Origin: Anniella stebbinsi
Taxonomy: Eukaryota > Chordata > Lepidosauria > Squamata > Anniellidae
Length of the DNA: 64,000 nt
Reading direction: 5' to 3'
NCBI GenBank assembly: GCA_029215795.1
Contig: JARDYH010000005.1
Coordinates: 165,193,814-165,257,813 of the forward strand
Part shown: piece by piece, positions 44,135-57,202 of the stretch
Numbering within the stretch: position 1 is the stretch's first letter
Layout of the letters: the number at the start of each line of letters is the position of its first letter
The notes under the pieces: model-generated
What the model saw: only the letters and a program-made list of their open reading frames with translations
Database searches by the model: none
Told to the model about the DNA's origin: nothing
Made by a program: the position numbers and the translations under genes

Positions 44135-47100
44135 CTTGTGAGGGAGAAGGGGGCAGGGGAAATAAAAAAGACAACAGAGCCAGGAATCAGGAGTCAGTGT
44201 TATCCTACCTCCAGTGCTGGCAGATTGTCCCTCCCGAGGCAGTCAGGGATGCTCAACGCTTTTGGGCCCATGGGCACAGTTGGGATTCTGAGACAGTGTT
44301 GTGGGCACTCTCACAAAATGGCTGCCACAGAGGGCCTGGCCAGTCACAAAACACCCATTTCCCAGAAAGCAAACTGGTGAGGCTAGGAGAAAAGTAACTT
44401 GTTCAAGAACATAAAAAAATCAGGAGGGGTCTGGGGGAATGCCAGGAATAGAATATGAGTCCCAGTTTTTAATGCTGATGGGGGCTGCGCATGGAGAAAC
44501 CCATTTAAACCCACATGCTCCTCCTTGTCAGTATTTTGTTAGGTGCTTATGGTGGTGGCAGGTCATCCCCAAAGCCCGGGCTGGCTAGAAAGGGACGACA
44601 GGCTCAAATTTATGTAACTGAAGCCAGATGCTCTTGGCTTCAGCTATAAACCGCAGAACCGCTGCTTAGAGCAACCTTGCTGGACTACAACTCCCATCGC
44701 CCCAGGAGACGATGTGGGTTGTAGTCCAACCCATTTGGAGGGCAAGAAGTTGGTGAGAGAGGGTTTAGAGGGTTTGAAGCACGTTGTATATATGACATGA
44801 TTCTTACAACTACACCTACCCTGAGGCAGATCAATGTGATCCCCACGTCGCAATGCGGGGAGACAGAGAGAAGGGGGGGAGACTTGCTTCGTGTCACCGT
44901 GAGTTCATGGCAGCTCCGTGGCCAGAAGCGTATTGAGGGCCAGCTGCTCCTCTTCTTCTAGCCCTTCCCCCAGCTGCCTCTGATTCCCATGGACCAGGGA
45001 GGCTCCCGGATCCAAGAGAAATTGCAGAATGTCAAGAGATCCCGTGGCTCTGCTTCTTCCTCTCACTCTGGCCCCAGTGGGAAACCACGCATGGGGTGAA
45101 TTTTCTTCTCCCTGCTCCCCATCCCTTCACTCAGAGCCAGGAAGGGTGAGATACAGGCACAAAGCTACCAGGCTACGACCGCTCTTGGAACATAAGAAAA
45201 GCCCTGCTAGTTCATCTAGTCCAACACTCTGTTCCCACAGTGGCAACAGCACCCTCCCACCCATGTTCCCCACCGACATGTGTGTTCAGGCTTACTGTAT
45301 CTGATACTGGAGGTTGCACTTAGCCATCAGGACTAGTAGCCATTGATAGCCTTCTCTAGGAATTTATCTATCCCCCTTTTAAAGCCATCCAAATTGGTGG
45401 CCATCACCACATCTTGTGGTAGCGAATTCCATAGTTTAACTATGCGCTCTGTGAAGAAGTCCTTCCTTTTATTTGTCCTGAATCTCCCACCAATCAGCTT
45501 CAGGGGATAATCCCATTGGATTCTAGTATTATGGGAGAAGGAGAAAAATGTCTTCCTATCCACATTCTCCACACCATGCATGACTCTGTACGCCTCTATC
45601 ATGCCTCCCCTTAGCCTCCTTTTTTCCTAAGCTAAGCAATCCCATCTGTTGTAACCTTCTTTCCTAGGGGAGATGCTCATTTTAGTTGCCCTTTTCTGCC
45701 CTTTTTCCAGCTCTACAACATCTGTTTTTGTAAGGGGAGCTTGGGTCTGGAGGAGGCCAGTGGGAGGAAGGAGACTGGGCACGGAGGGGGAAGCCTTACC
45801 ATGCCCCGGGCCCATTCGTAAACCACCTCCACCAGCCCGAACTTGTACTGCTCCACAAAGTCCTCCACCGACTCCCGCAGGCCACACTTGCGTTGCAGCA
45901 AGGCGATCTCCTCGGCCACCGACCGGATGTGCTCGACTCCCTGAAAGGGTGAAGCAGGACAGAGAGCCCGTGGATTCTGTCGGGCAGGACACGGGAAGCA
46001 CCAGTCCATGAGCAGCTCAACAGCTGTGCTCAGAACTCTCTTCCTAGGTTATTGATTGATTGGATTCACACCCCGCCTTTCTACCAAGAAACGGCACTCA
46101 GAGCCGGGGCTCTTTCGAGTCCTGGGCTCTCCGACGCTCCCGTCTCCCTCCCTTGGCCGCTGGCTCACCTTCTGAAGGACCGAGGGCAGCTGAGGCTCCA
46201 CCTGGGTCCGGACCTGGCAGACGGTGCAGCTCAGCAAGGCCACAATCTCCTCCGGCCGCAAGTCCGTCAGGGCGTTATCCAGGAGCAGCTGGGTCAGGAG
46301 CAGCTCATGGTTGCTGATCTGGCGGGCCACGCTACCTTTCAATTCCACGGCCCCGCTCTCGTTGATGTAGCCCAGGGAGCGCAGGACCTGAAGGCATTGA
46401 AATACAGAGGAGGAGGAGGAGGAGGTGGCTATGCGGGGAAAGCGACAACCTCCCCATCCCAGCCACGTTCGTCAGTACCCCCACCTGCAGGATTTTATTT
46501 CTGGGGATGGAAATTGAGCACTAAGCCGTAGATCAGCCTTCCCCAGCCCTCCAGATGAGTTGGACTACAATTCCCAGAATCCTTCAGCCAATTACGCCAT
46601 GGGCATTGAAGCTCTTTCAGCCCGACAGCCCAGTTCCATTTTGGAGACATTCTCTGGGGCCTCACGCCAATGGAGGGCAGGACTGAAAACGCTGACCTAG
46701 GAGGAGGAGAGGCCCCTCCCCCTTTTCGGATGGGGCAAAAATGGCACCAAAGCAGAAAAAAAGAAAACAAGGGAGTGGTTGGGTGAAAGAGAAAGGCGGC
46801 ATGGTCATCTGGGGGACCTGAGGAAGGCTGGATCGGGACCGGAGGTTCTGCACCCCTGGTCTACTCTTAGTATGACTAAGTATGGATCCAACACAAAGAA
46901 ATCCACTTCTTTTCCCTTCCAGAACTACTGTTGAGCCGTATACAAAAAACATAAATGGATTGTGAAAAACAACGCATTTGATTGATTAGTTAAAAAGGTA
47001 AAAATGGATCAGTACTGTGCAAAATGTCAACCGCTGCCCTAAAAAAAGGATCAGTCACTTAAATAAAATGAAAACCAGTCAATGCAGGGTGTATCTGCTT

Positions 47101-50100
47101 GCCCCCAGCTGGTCTGGGTAGGGGAGGATCATCCCCCAGGGCCTGGGGCCCCTTTCTCAGGCAGGAGCTGCTCCGAGGCGAAAGGTTCCACTGTGCAGCT
47201 CACTCCTACCCTGGAAGGGGGGGGGATTATAGAAGGCACTGGGTGGGTTGACCAGGGTGCCCCAGGCCTGCCTCAATGCCAGGCGCCACAGCTCCACTCC
47301 CCTGCACCCCTCCCCCCACGCTGCCAGCCGCTTGGCAAGCCCCTTACCTCGACACGCTGGTGGTACTCGGGCAGCAGCTGGAGGGACTGGTCGGAGAGCA
47401 GGAAGCGCAGCTGCTCCAGCTGCTCCAGCACCCGTTGGCGCTCTTGGAAGCGCACAAACTGGAGAGGAAGGAGGGGAAGAGGGATGGAGCACGGCTTGAA
47501 CCTGGCGTTTTCCGAGCTGTTTGGACTATGGCTCCCTGTCGCCCCAACCGGGCTGGCTGGGGATGATGGGAGTTGTAGTCCTCCAGGCCTGGAGGGGGGG
47601 GAGGCTGCTCCCAACCCTATCCTGAAACACCCTCTGGACAAGGGCAGAGCACGAGAGCGACGGAGCTGCACGCGACGCCTCGTGCAGCAATTCTGCGCGC
47701 CAAAAGGAAACTCCACACTAGGCTCCACCCCCGGGTCCTACGACAGGCGTACGTTATGTTGTATGGAGATCAAGACACTCTGATCTTGTAATGCTGTTCC
47801 ATCGCTCTGCTGGCTTCTGAGCTTTAAGCACCCCCCTTGACCAATGCCCTTCTAAACCAGCGTGGGTAACATCTGGCCATCCAGATGTTGCTGGATTGCA
47901 ACCCCCATCATCCCTCCCCATTGGCTACGCTGCCTGGGGTTGATGGGAGTTGCAGTCTGACCACAAGGGGAGGGTCGCACGTTCCCCACTCCTGCTTTAT
48001 GCTTCTATCTCTCTAATAAGGACGAGAAGCTTGTTTTTTTAAAAAGAAAAAAACACATACAAGCGTACAAATGAAATCAAAGAATTTCTGGGAGCTGAAT
48101 TCTGCACTAGGGAAGAAACTTGGGAAACACACAAGCACACATGCCGCAGCTATTCCTCGTTTAGATCAAGCAGTGCCAGGGCAAGCCTCAACCCCACAAC
48201 CCCAGCTCCGCTCAGCCGGTGGCCCCGGCCCTGCGCTGACCTCTGTGCGGAAGCGGGGGCTGCGCACACATTGGAAGCCTGGCAACGCCTCTTCCAGGCG
48301 GCGGGCTCTCATCACGCCCTCCACGACTTCCAGATTCTTCAGCTGAAGGTCGTTCACGGGATCCAGGAGAGGGAGGCCTTCTGGAGAGCCCTCGGCCAGA
48401 CGCAGCAACTCCTGGGTTGCTGTTGCTGCGGACGGCCCAGGGGGATCGTTCCTGCGGAGGGCAAAAAATGAGGAGAAGGAGGTGGACACAGGACACTTTG
48501 TCACCAAGTTCCAAAAACAATTGTCTTCTTAACCCTTTGGAACGGAAAAGGGAATTGGGATGTCCTATTTTATCGAATCAATGGGCCGCTGTTTGGGCAT
48601 CGGTATCTGTTATGTCAGGGGATTTCCGAGTAGGTCTTATTCAGAAAAAATGATTGTTTCGGGTCGATTGGACGCCACAACGTCTGTTTCGTAAAGGTTT
48701 GTCCAAATCCACTAATCGTTGGAGGTGTCACACAGCTGATGTTTCTTTTGCTCACATGTTCTGGAAATGTCCAATAGTCATCTCTCCTTTTGGGAGGAAA
48801 TTATCAGACGTACCAATTTTGTATTGGGAAGCTCTTTAATGTTTTCGGACGTACACGTCATCTTAAATATCTACCGGCTTCTTGGAAAGTAGCACACGGT
48901 CAAAGGAAATGGATTTTTCGCGCCCTCTTGACTGCCAAAATACTGATTCCACAACAGTGGAAAGATAAAACCACACCGCCTATGTTGCAATGGATTGAAG
49001 ACTGAACAACATTAGCAACATTTGAAAGGGCGGCATAGAGGCGCCATTTCCAAATGGACGTCGATTCGGACATTCGGTCTGCCTTCACGGACGTTTATGT
49101 GTAACATATGCTACTTTTATTTTTGTTCTTTTTTCATTTAGAAATTGTGATATTTGAAACTGAGGCTTTTGAAGTATGTCGTTGCATGTGTCTATTTTTT
49201 TTCCTTTCTCTTTCTTATTTTCCTTTATGGTTTTTATTTTGTAAAAATTCACAATAAAAAATAGATAAACGCCCCCCCTCCCCCCCCAACCCTTATCAGC
49301 CTAAGAAGAGCTGTGCTGGATCAGACCAAAGGCCCGTCTTATCCAGCATCCGGTTCTCACCGTGGCCAAGCAGATGTCCAAATTGGGAGGCCCACATGCA
49401 GGACAAGAGGGCAAAGGCACCTTCCCACCCATCTTCCCCAGCAACTGGGGAACCACAGCTCCCAGCACTCCCCAGCTGGGCACCAGTTTGGGAAAGGCTG
49501 TTTAATCCTACAGCTGACCCCCAGCACCATCCATTCTTCTGCACAAAGCTTGAGCTGGTGGCCCTCAGGGATCTAAAAAGCAAAGTAGATCCTGCTGGTC
49601 TGACCGATCATGACTGTCCATGTGGGGCAACCATGAGGAATGCCAGTTCCTTCTCATCAGCCATACATGAACATAAGAAGAGCCCTGCTGGATCAGACTG
49701 AGGGTCCATCTAGTCCAGCACTCTGTTCACACAGTGGCCAACCAGCTGTCGACCAGGGACCCACAAGCAGGCCGCAAGCGCAATATCACCCTCCTACCCA
49801 TGTTCCCCAGCAACTAGTGTATGTAGGCTTACTGCCTCGGACACTGGAGGTAGCACTTAGCCATCAGGGCTAGCAGCCATTGATAGCCTTCTCCTCCAGG
49901 AATTTGTCCAACCCCCTTTTAAAGCCATCCAAATTGATGGCCATCACCACATCTTGTGGCAGTTGAAGTTCGTAGTTTAACTCTGTGCTGCGTGAAGAAG
50001 TCCTTCCTTTTGTTTGTCCCGAATCTCCTACCAAGCAGCTTCATGGGATGATCCCGAGTTCTAGTATTTTGAGAGAGGGAGAAAAATGTCTCCCTAGCCA

Positions 50101-53100
50101 CATTCTCCACCCCATGCATAGTTTTGTACACCTCTATCATGTCACCCTCCTTTTTCCAATAATCACAGCTGTTGTAATCTTCCCTCCTAGGGGAGAAGCT
50201 CCAGCCCTTTGATCATTTTAGTTGCCCTTTTCTGCCCTTTTCCCAGCTCTACTATATCTTTTTCTGGGTGTGCTGACCAGAACTGTACACAGCATTCTCT
50301 GACTGTATAAAGGCAGTATGATCCTGGCAGTTTTGGTCTCAATTCCTTTCTTATAACGCATACAATGTCGACAGGCTACACACCGCTTCCCAGCTCACCT
50401 GAACCTGGGCATCTGTCGCTTCTTGAAATCCTCCAGGATACGCTCAGCGTTGACACGCAGGGTTTTGGTTGTGATCCCCGAAACATCGGATGGGCCCAGC
50501 TTCTTTATGGTATGTCCACAGGGGCCTGGCAGAATGGGGGAGGGGGGAAAGATGCTAGCAAACTCCCTTAGCAGCCGCAACTCGGAACACAAGGGCGCAC
50601 AGCACTCTTCAACAATTTGCAGAGTTTGGACTTCTAGGAGCATCACCTCTCTCCTGGCCACACGCTTAAAAAAAAAAACTTTAAAAAGAGCAACCTTTTT
50701 TTAAAGCAAGTTTCTAGCTCTCTTGAAGTAAATTCTTGCCAGCGACATTTGAAAAAGGCTGCCAAGAGAGGGGTGTCTGTTGATCATGTTACCTCAGCTC
50801 TTGCTGTCTACCTGCTACTGCCCTCTTCCAAATTTTATAACATTTGACAGGCAAAGTTGTCTGTTTCTACATTATCTTTCGAAGAGATCATTTCGAGTTT
50901 CCTTTACGCGAATATAAATGGATTTGCGCATGATCCGCTAATGGGAATCCTGGATCTCCCCAGTGCCTTTTTGTTGTTCTAAACCACCATAATCCCACTC
51001 CCCAAAACAGAAATCCCCTGTTCCACCTGCCAGAAAATCCCATCGTCTTACCCTCAGGGAGGAAGAGCTTGGTGCGCAGAAGGTCATCTGGAAGAGGTGC
51101 TTCTGGAGGGGAGGGCAGACCGGCCTCCTTGCTCGCAGCCAAATCCCGCTCTGTGGCGCTCTTCTCGCACATAACCAGGCTGCTGAAGGCTCGGTTGGCC
51201 GTGTCAGAAGAAACCTGAAGTCGGGGGCCGAGAGCTTCATTTGGAAAGGGGACCCAAAGCTCAGGACCACCCACATGCCCACCTTCCTCCCATTGTTTCC
51301 ACAGGCAGGATGCCTCCTAAGGGCCCAAACATCTCCATAACGCAGCATCTGGGTGCCACTTAACTTCAGTGTTCATCTCGAAAAGCTTGTGGGGAGAAGA
51401 AACATGCCGTGCCTACTCAAGCCCCAGAAACGAAAAGGGCTAGGCCAGGGGTCCCCAACGCGTTGGTGTCCAGAGGTCCTCCAACAGCACCCAGAAAGAT
51501 CTCCACTCCCTGCCCCCTTCGAAACATTTTTTAAAAATAAAAACTGTGGGAAAATGTTCAGGCTCTCTTCTTTCTCTCCTCTACTAGCCTTGGCCTTCCT
51601 CTCTCCCCTCTCCCCCTTTGCCTTGCTGAGGGGGCAAGATGGCAGCTTTTCCCCTCCCCTCCCTACCAGCCACTACCCTATTTCTCTCCCTCCAACCTCT
51701 TTAGCCCACGTTTCTCTAGCCCCCCGGCAGCCATTATGCAACTAGCCACATCCGCCATGGTGGTGCCCGCAACAGTTTCTTAAATGTGCACAGGTCCAAA
51801 AATGTTGGGGACGCCTGGGCTGGGCTTTTGGGTGCAGTGCCCAGGAGTTGAGGAGACGAGAGTTTCAATAACCAACCCCTCTCCCCCAGCCTCGGCCCTA
51901 TTGCCCCACCCACAGGGGCCAGGGTGATCTACAGCCCTTTGCTCAGCCTTCTCCAACCTGGTGCCTTCCCAGAGGTTTTGGGCTTCAACTCCTGTCAGCC
52001 CCTGTCATCACAGCCAGTGATCAGGGAGGGTGGGCGCTGTAGTCCAAAGCATCTGGAGGGCATCAGGTGGGCAAAGGCTGCCGCAGCTGCTCCAAGCTCA
52101 AACCCACCTGGCGAGGGAATCCATGCAGTGCTACACAAGGAGAGGCAACGCTGTTGGCCGAGGGCACTGAATTCGGGGTTCCTTAGCGCCACAGGGGGGG
52201 AGGTCCCATAGCTCCCCCACTTACCTGCAAGATCACCCCCAGGGCATTCTGGTGCTCCTGGTTTTTCACTATGACCACTCGCCCCACAGAAAGGGCCTTC
52301 AGTCCGTTCACCGACTCCATGACTCGCCTCTGGAAAGGAAGAAACGGCGAGGGAAGAAGCCACCCCAAGCACACTCTGCTCACCAGACCTGGAGCTCTGG
52401 AGAGGAACGGGCCTTGGATTCCGGCCTTCCCCAACCGGGAGCCCTCCAGATGGGCTGGACTGCAACTCCCTTCACCCCCAGCCAGTTCTAGTCCAACCCA
52501 TCTGGAGGGCCCCAGGCTGGGGAAGGCTGTGTACCCTAATGCCCAAGGCCTCCCTCTGAGGTAGCCAGCCCTGTATCCACAACTTCAAGGAGCGGAACAG
52601 GCCTGGGATCCACCTCCCCAAAGTCTTCTGCCTCTTTCTATAATGTACATAAACCCAGATCCAAAGAAAGCAACCCAGGAAGTAGGTAGTAGGTAGGTAG
52701 GTCGGGTTGTGGGCAGATCATACACAACGCTAATCCACACTCAGTGCTTCAGTGTGGGTTGTTTTGAACCATGGTTTATCATGTTGTCTGAACTCTGCCG
52801 GGGTGGCTTCTTAACCATGCAGGGTGGCTTGTTAACCACTCTGAACAACTCAACAACAAACCAATGGGGTTCTCAAGGTAGATTAAACAAGCCACACTGC
52901 ATGGTTAACAAGCTGCTCTAGCTGCTTTCAGACAAGACACTATCCCACGGTTCAACACAACCCACACTCAACCACTGAGTGTGGGTTAACATGTTGTATG
53001 AACAGCCCTCTCTGTGTTTGTATGTGTGTGTGTGTGTTTAATGATAAAAGAGAAAAGGGGGAGAAAGAACCTTAAACCCTGCTGAGGGAGACTGTGTTGG

Positions 53101-53663
53101 CCCCCTCTTTGTTATGCTTCCACCAGCAGGCAAAGATGTTTTCATTCAAACAGGCCTTTGGCCTTTGAGCTGGTCCCTTGCTGAAAGGGGAGGGGTGTTA
53201 ATTGGCTAGCTGCTGTTTAGTGCTTTTCTTGTTGTGTTTTTAACCTAATTGTTTTAATTCAGGTCTTGTTTGTCATCTGGATTTATGGTTAGCTGCCCAG
53301 GGCACCCTTTTTGGGTGGACAGGCAGGACAGAAACCAAATCAATCAATGAATATACCTCTTTAAAAGAAGGTTAGCTATGAAGGGCAGCCGATCTGCCTG
53401 GGGGTGGCTGCTGCCCCAGGCCAGAAGGGGAGGCCTGCTTTGCCACAATCCCCTCTCTCTAAGTAAGGGTGAATGAGGAAGCCGAACACGCACTCCCCAT
53501 ATCCTGCGGGGAAGCTACACACTGGACAGTCCACCTTGTGCAGACTCACAAACAGCGCCTCCTTGAGGCAAGTCAAGGAGGCTCCGAGAAATACATCCAA
53601 AACAGGCTGCCTCAGTTGGGAACTGCCCAGAGAGCTTCGGCTATGGGGCGGTATATAAGTGTA

Positions 53664-53719
<56 letters not shown>

Positions 53720-56700
53720 CAACTTTGATCCTTGCCAGTGGGTGGATGGGTGCTTGAATTCCAGATCCCCAGATCTCCCCAAACCAGTACCTGGATGAGC
53801 TCCCGGGTCTCTTGCAGCTCTCGGACTACGCAGTAATAGTCCTGTAAGTCGCTAAACTGTCCCGACGTATCCGCTGCTTCCATGCTGGCCAAGAGGTGGC
53901 TGAGCTGAGTGATCCGGTGTTCATAGACCTAGGAGGGAAGCAGAGGGGACAGGGACAGTGAAGAGAAGCTAAAGAACACCCCCCAAACCCGCTTTCCAGC
54001 TCTCCCTCCTTCTGTCCCTCTCATCTTACTCCTAATCCCCTCCAGCAGCCAAGAGCGGCAGTGAAGGCAAAGGCGTGAGACCCGGGAGGTCTCTGTGAGG
54101 GAGGTCTGTTGACTGTAGCTCAGGAGAGGAGCACAAGGGTTGCATGCAGAAGGTTCTGGGTCAACCCCTGGCAGCAGGTGATGTGAAAGGGCCAGTCCTG
54201 AATGCCTGGAAATCACTGCCAGCCAGAGTAGACAACACTGGACTAGATCAGGGGTGCAGAACGTCAGGCCTGGGGTCCCAATCTGGCCGTCCTAGGGCCC
54301 CCAGGAGGCCCCGCCCCCTTTCCCCAACCACCAATCGTCTGGCAGTTTCCTGACTTTTGTGAAGTTTTTCCCCATTCTGAGAGGTCAAAATTCATCTCCT
54401 AAGGCTTAGCTACTGACAGTAAGAGCTGTAAGCTAAGATACGCTAGCATTTTTGATATTTCAGCTTCGGCCCCGCCCATAAGAGTTTCTCCAAAATGGAA
54501 TTTGGCCCCTCAGGAGGAAAGGAGGTTCTGCACCCCTGGAGTTACACGGACAAATAAGCTGAGCTGCTACAGGATGGCTTTTGATGTTCCTATGTTCCGC
54601 CACGCCGATCTAAGAGGGGGCCAATCAGCTGCCTGCCTTCAACTTCCTTTCCCATGCTCCTCTGCTCAGCACCCATCTGCCTCTCCTGTGCCCTGGACTC
54701 CAAAGAGGCCTTGAATCAGATCTGATCAGGTCACCCAACTCCCCTTTCTGGAGCTGCCGCACCTTGCTGTCCTTCCGGGTGTGGAACTCAGAGAAGCTCC
54801 TCTTCATCATGTCCTCCACTCGCAGCGCTTCCACTCTCAACAGGTTGAGGATCATGGTGTAGGTCAGGCGGAACTGAGACTGCAGCTGAGTTGGCTTACC
54901 CTGGAGAGAGAGAGAGGGGGAGGGGGTTTAGCGGAGGCGGTGGCATATCAGGTTCCCTGGAAGGTGTTGGGAGGGAGTGCAGCAGGCAGGGATGCCACAC
55001 GAGCCAAGAACAGTAGCGCTGGGTATTGCGTTCAGCTCCCTGAGAGTTGCAGCTGTTACTTAAATGCAATACTTGGGTTTGCGGCCCTTTATGGTTGCCA
55101 AGAGAGACTTGAAAGCACATGAGCGATGCCGTTTGAGAAAAACTCCAAAGCCAGAGAGGGGTGAATGGATATCATGAGGGGCTGGGCTCTGATGCTCTGT
55201 ATAGCTCCTTGCTCCTCCACAGAACTGGCAAACGCGGAGTAAATCAGGCCTTATTCAGGATGGGCAACCTGTGGCCCTCAGCCAAATTTCATGCAGCAAG
55301 TTCAGACTTCTAGCAAGAGCGATCTGTCTCTTCCCTGGCAGCCCACTGTACAGGAAGGAAGGAAGGGGAATTGGGAGAAAGGGGGTGGCAGAGAAAGAGA
55401 GAGAGAGAAGAGGGGGCAGAATGAGAAAAAGAGAGAGTGAAAGAAGGGGTAGCAAAGAGGTGGCAGAGAAAGAGAGAGAGAAAGTGGTAGAAAAAGAGCA
55501 AAAAGAGGGTAGCAAAAAGAGAGAAAAAGAGGGTGGGAGAGAGAGAGAGAAGGGGGTGGCAGCGAGAGCGAGAAGGGATGGCAGAGAGAGAGAGAGAGAA
55601 GGGGGGGCAAAGAGAGAGAAAAGGCGTGACCCATTCATTTTTGGCTCTGGCCATGCCCACCACTGACTTTAGACCTGCTCACTGTCAACATGCAGCTCCC
55701 GACAGATTACCCGCAAGCGTACGCAGCCCTCGACAGAAAAAAAGGCTGCCCATCACTGCCTCATAGTAAAAAATTACGGAATTATGCAACGTTTAAAAAT
55801 TACATACATTGACTCAACTCATACAGGTTGAAAGCATAGGTGGATTAAAGAAAATATTAGACAAATTCATGGAGAATATGCCGGGGGGGGGGGGGGGGTG
55901 ACTCACCAGCATCATCCGGTGAAGATCAGCCATCTCAGGCACTTGGTTTTTGCACAGGATGATCACCATCCCAGTAGTGTCAAGACCTCGCCGCCCGGCC
56001 CGGCCCGCCATCTGGATGTACTCAGCTATTCAAGAGAGAGATGTGCACATTCATGCCGACACCGGGGGTCAACAGTAGCTGATCAGTTAATATGCTTGCC
56101 AACTAAGAACCTATGGAGATCCATAGCTTCATTTTTGCCAAAGCACCTGGGGTGAGTATTAAATAGCCTCCAGGCAATCAAACAAGAGACACATCATAGT
56201 TGCATGTGCTGTTGCTGTTGAACTAGACTTGCTGCTTGCAAAGTGGGACCTGCAGCCAAGAACGCTTGGTTGCTTTGCCATTTCTGGTGGGAGAGAAGCG
56301 GCAGGGCGGCTATGACAGCTGCATTCATGCTCCCAGTTTTCAAAGGTGGCCCAAAAGAGTGAGCAGCCACCCTGCAGGGAATGAGCAACACTGCCAGGCT
56401 CTCCCTTCTGGGTGTTCCATCTTCAAAAGCTTTCAAGACAGGTAACAAGGACAATAGCCAGACAAGCAAACAGGTGGGTAGAAAAGCTGGGAAAGCGGGA
56501 GATGCTTGCCTGCCATCCTGCCTCACATTTTAAGCCGGGGGGTGCTTGGACACCCGTTTGCAAAAATCAAGAGTACAGGCCAAGAATCACATTCTCCCTG
56601 GCTCGTTCCACTACCTGGCACCAGATCCCGGAAGTTAGCACCGTCATGTTTACGGATCGAATCAAAGACCACGGTCCTTGCGGGCATGTTCACCCCCATG

Positions 56701-57146
56701 GCGAATGTCTCTGTAGCAAACAGGATCTAAACAAGAGCGACAGAGAAAGATGGCAGATTCCTGCACACTCAACTCCCTTTATTGATTCTCTTGCTCCCAA
56801 TCAAGGGTTACGTGTGGGTTGTTTAACCTTCGATTAACTCACAATGGCTGGGTTCGCACGCCACGCCGCAACCCCCTAGTGCCCTGATCAGAGGGTGCAT
56901 ATTCAAAATGGTGGCTGTATGTGCCCTGCACATGCAGCACTTAATTAATTCATTCATGATAACCTGCCATGTCGTGGGAACCGAGTTCAGGAAAGCGAAC
57001 AGGACTCACCTTGACAAGGCCCTTGCTGAAGAGCATCTCCACCACCTCCTTGAGGATGGGCAGGATGCCACTGTGATGCACTCCTATGCCACGTTTCAGG
57101 AGGTCCACCATATGAAGAACCTGAAAACAGAACCACTAGGCTGTTT

Positions 57147-57202
<56 letters not shown>

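Noticed and set aside
46052..46531. 159-codon plus-strand frame
   Set aside because: Antisense shadow of the SKIC2 exon at 46169-46387.
55255..55666. Several 110-130-codon frames rich in Leu/Ser or Arg/Glu
   Set aside because: These are artefacts of the purine-rich minisatellite, open in many frames on both strands.
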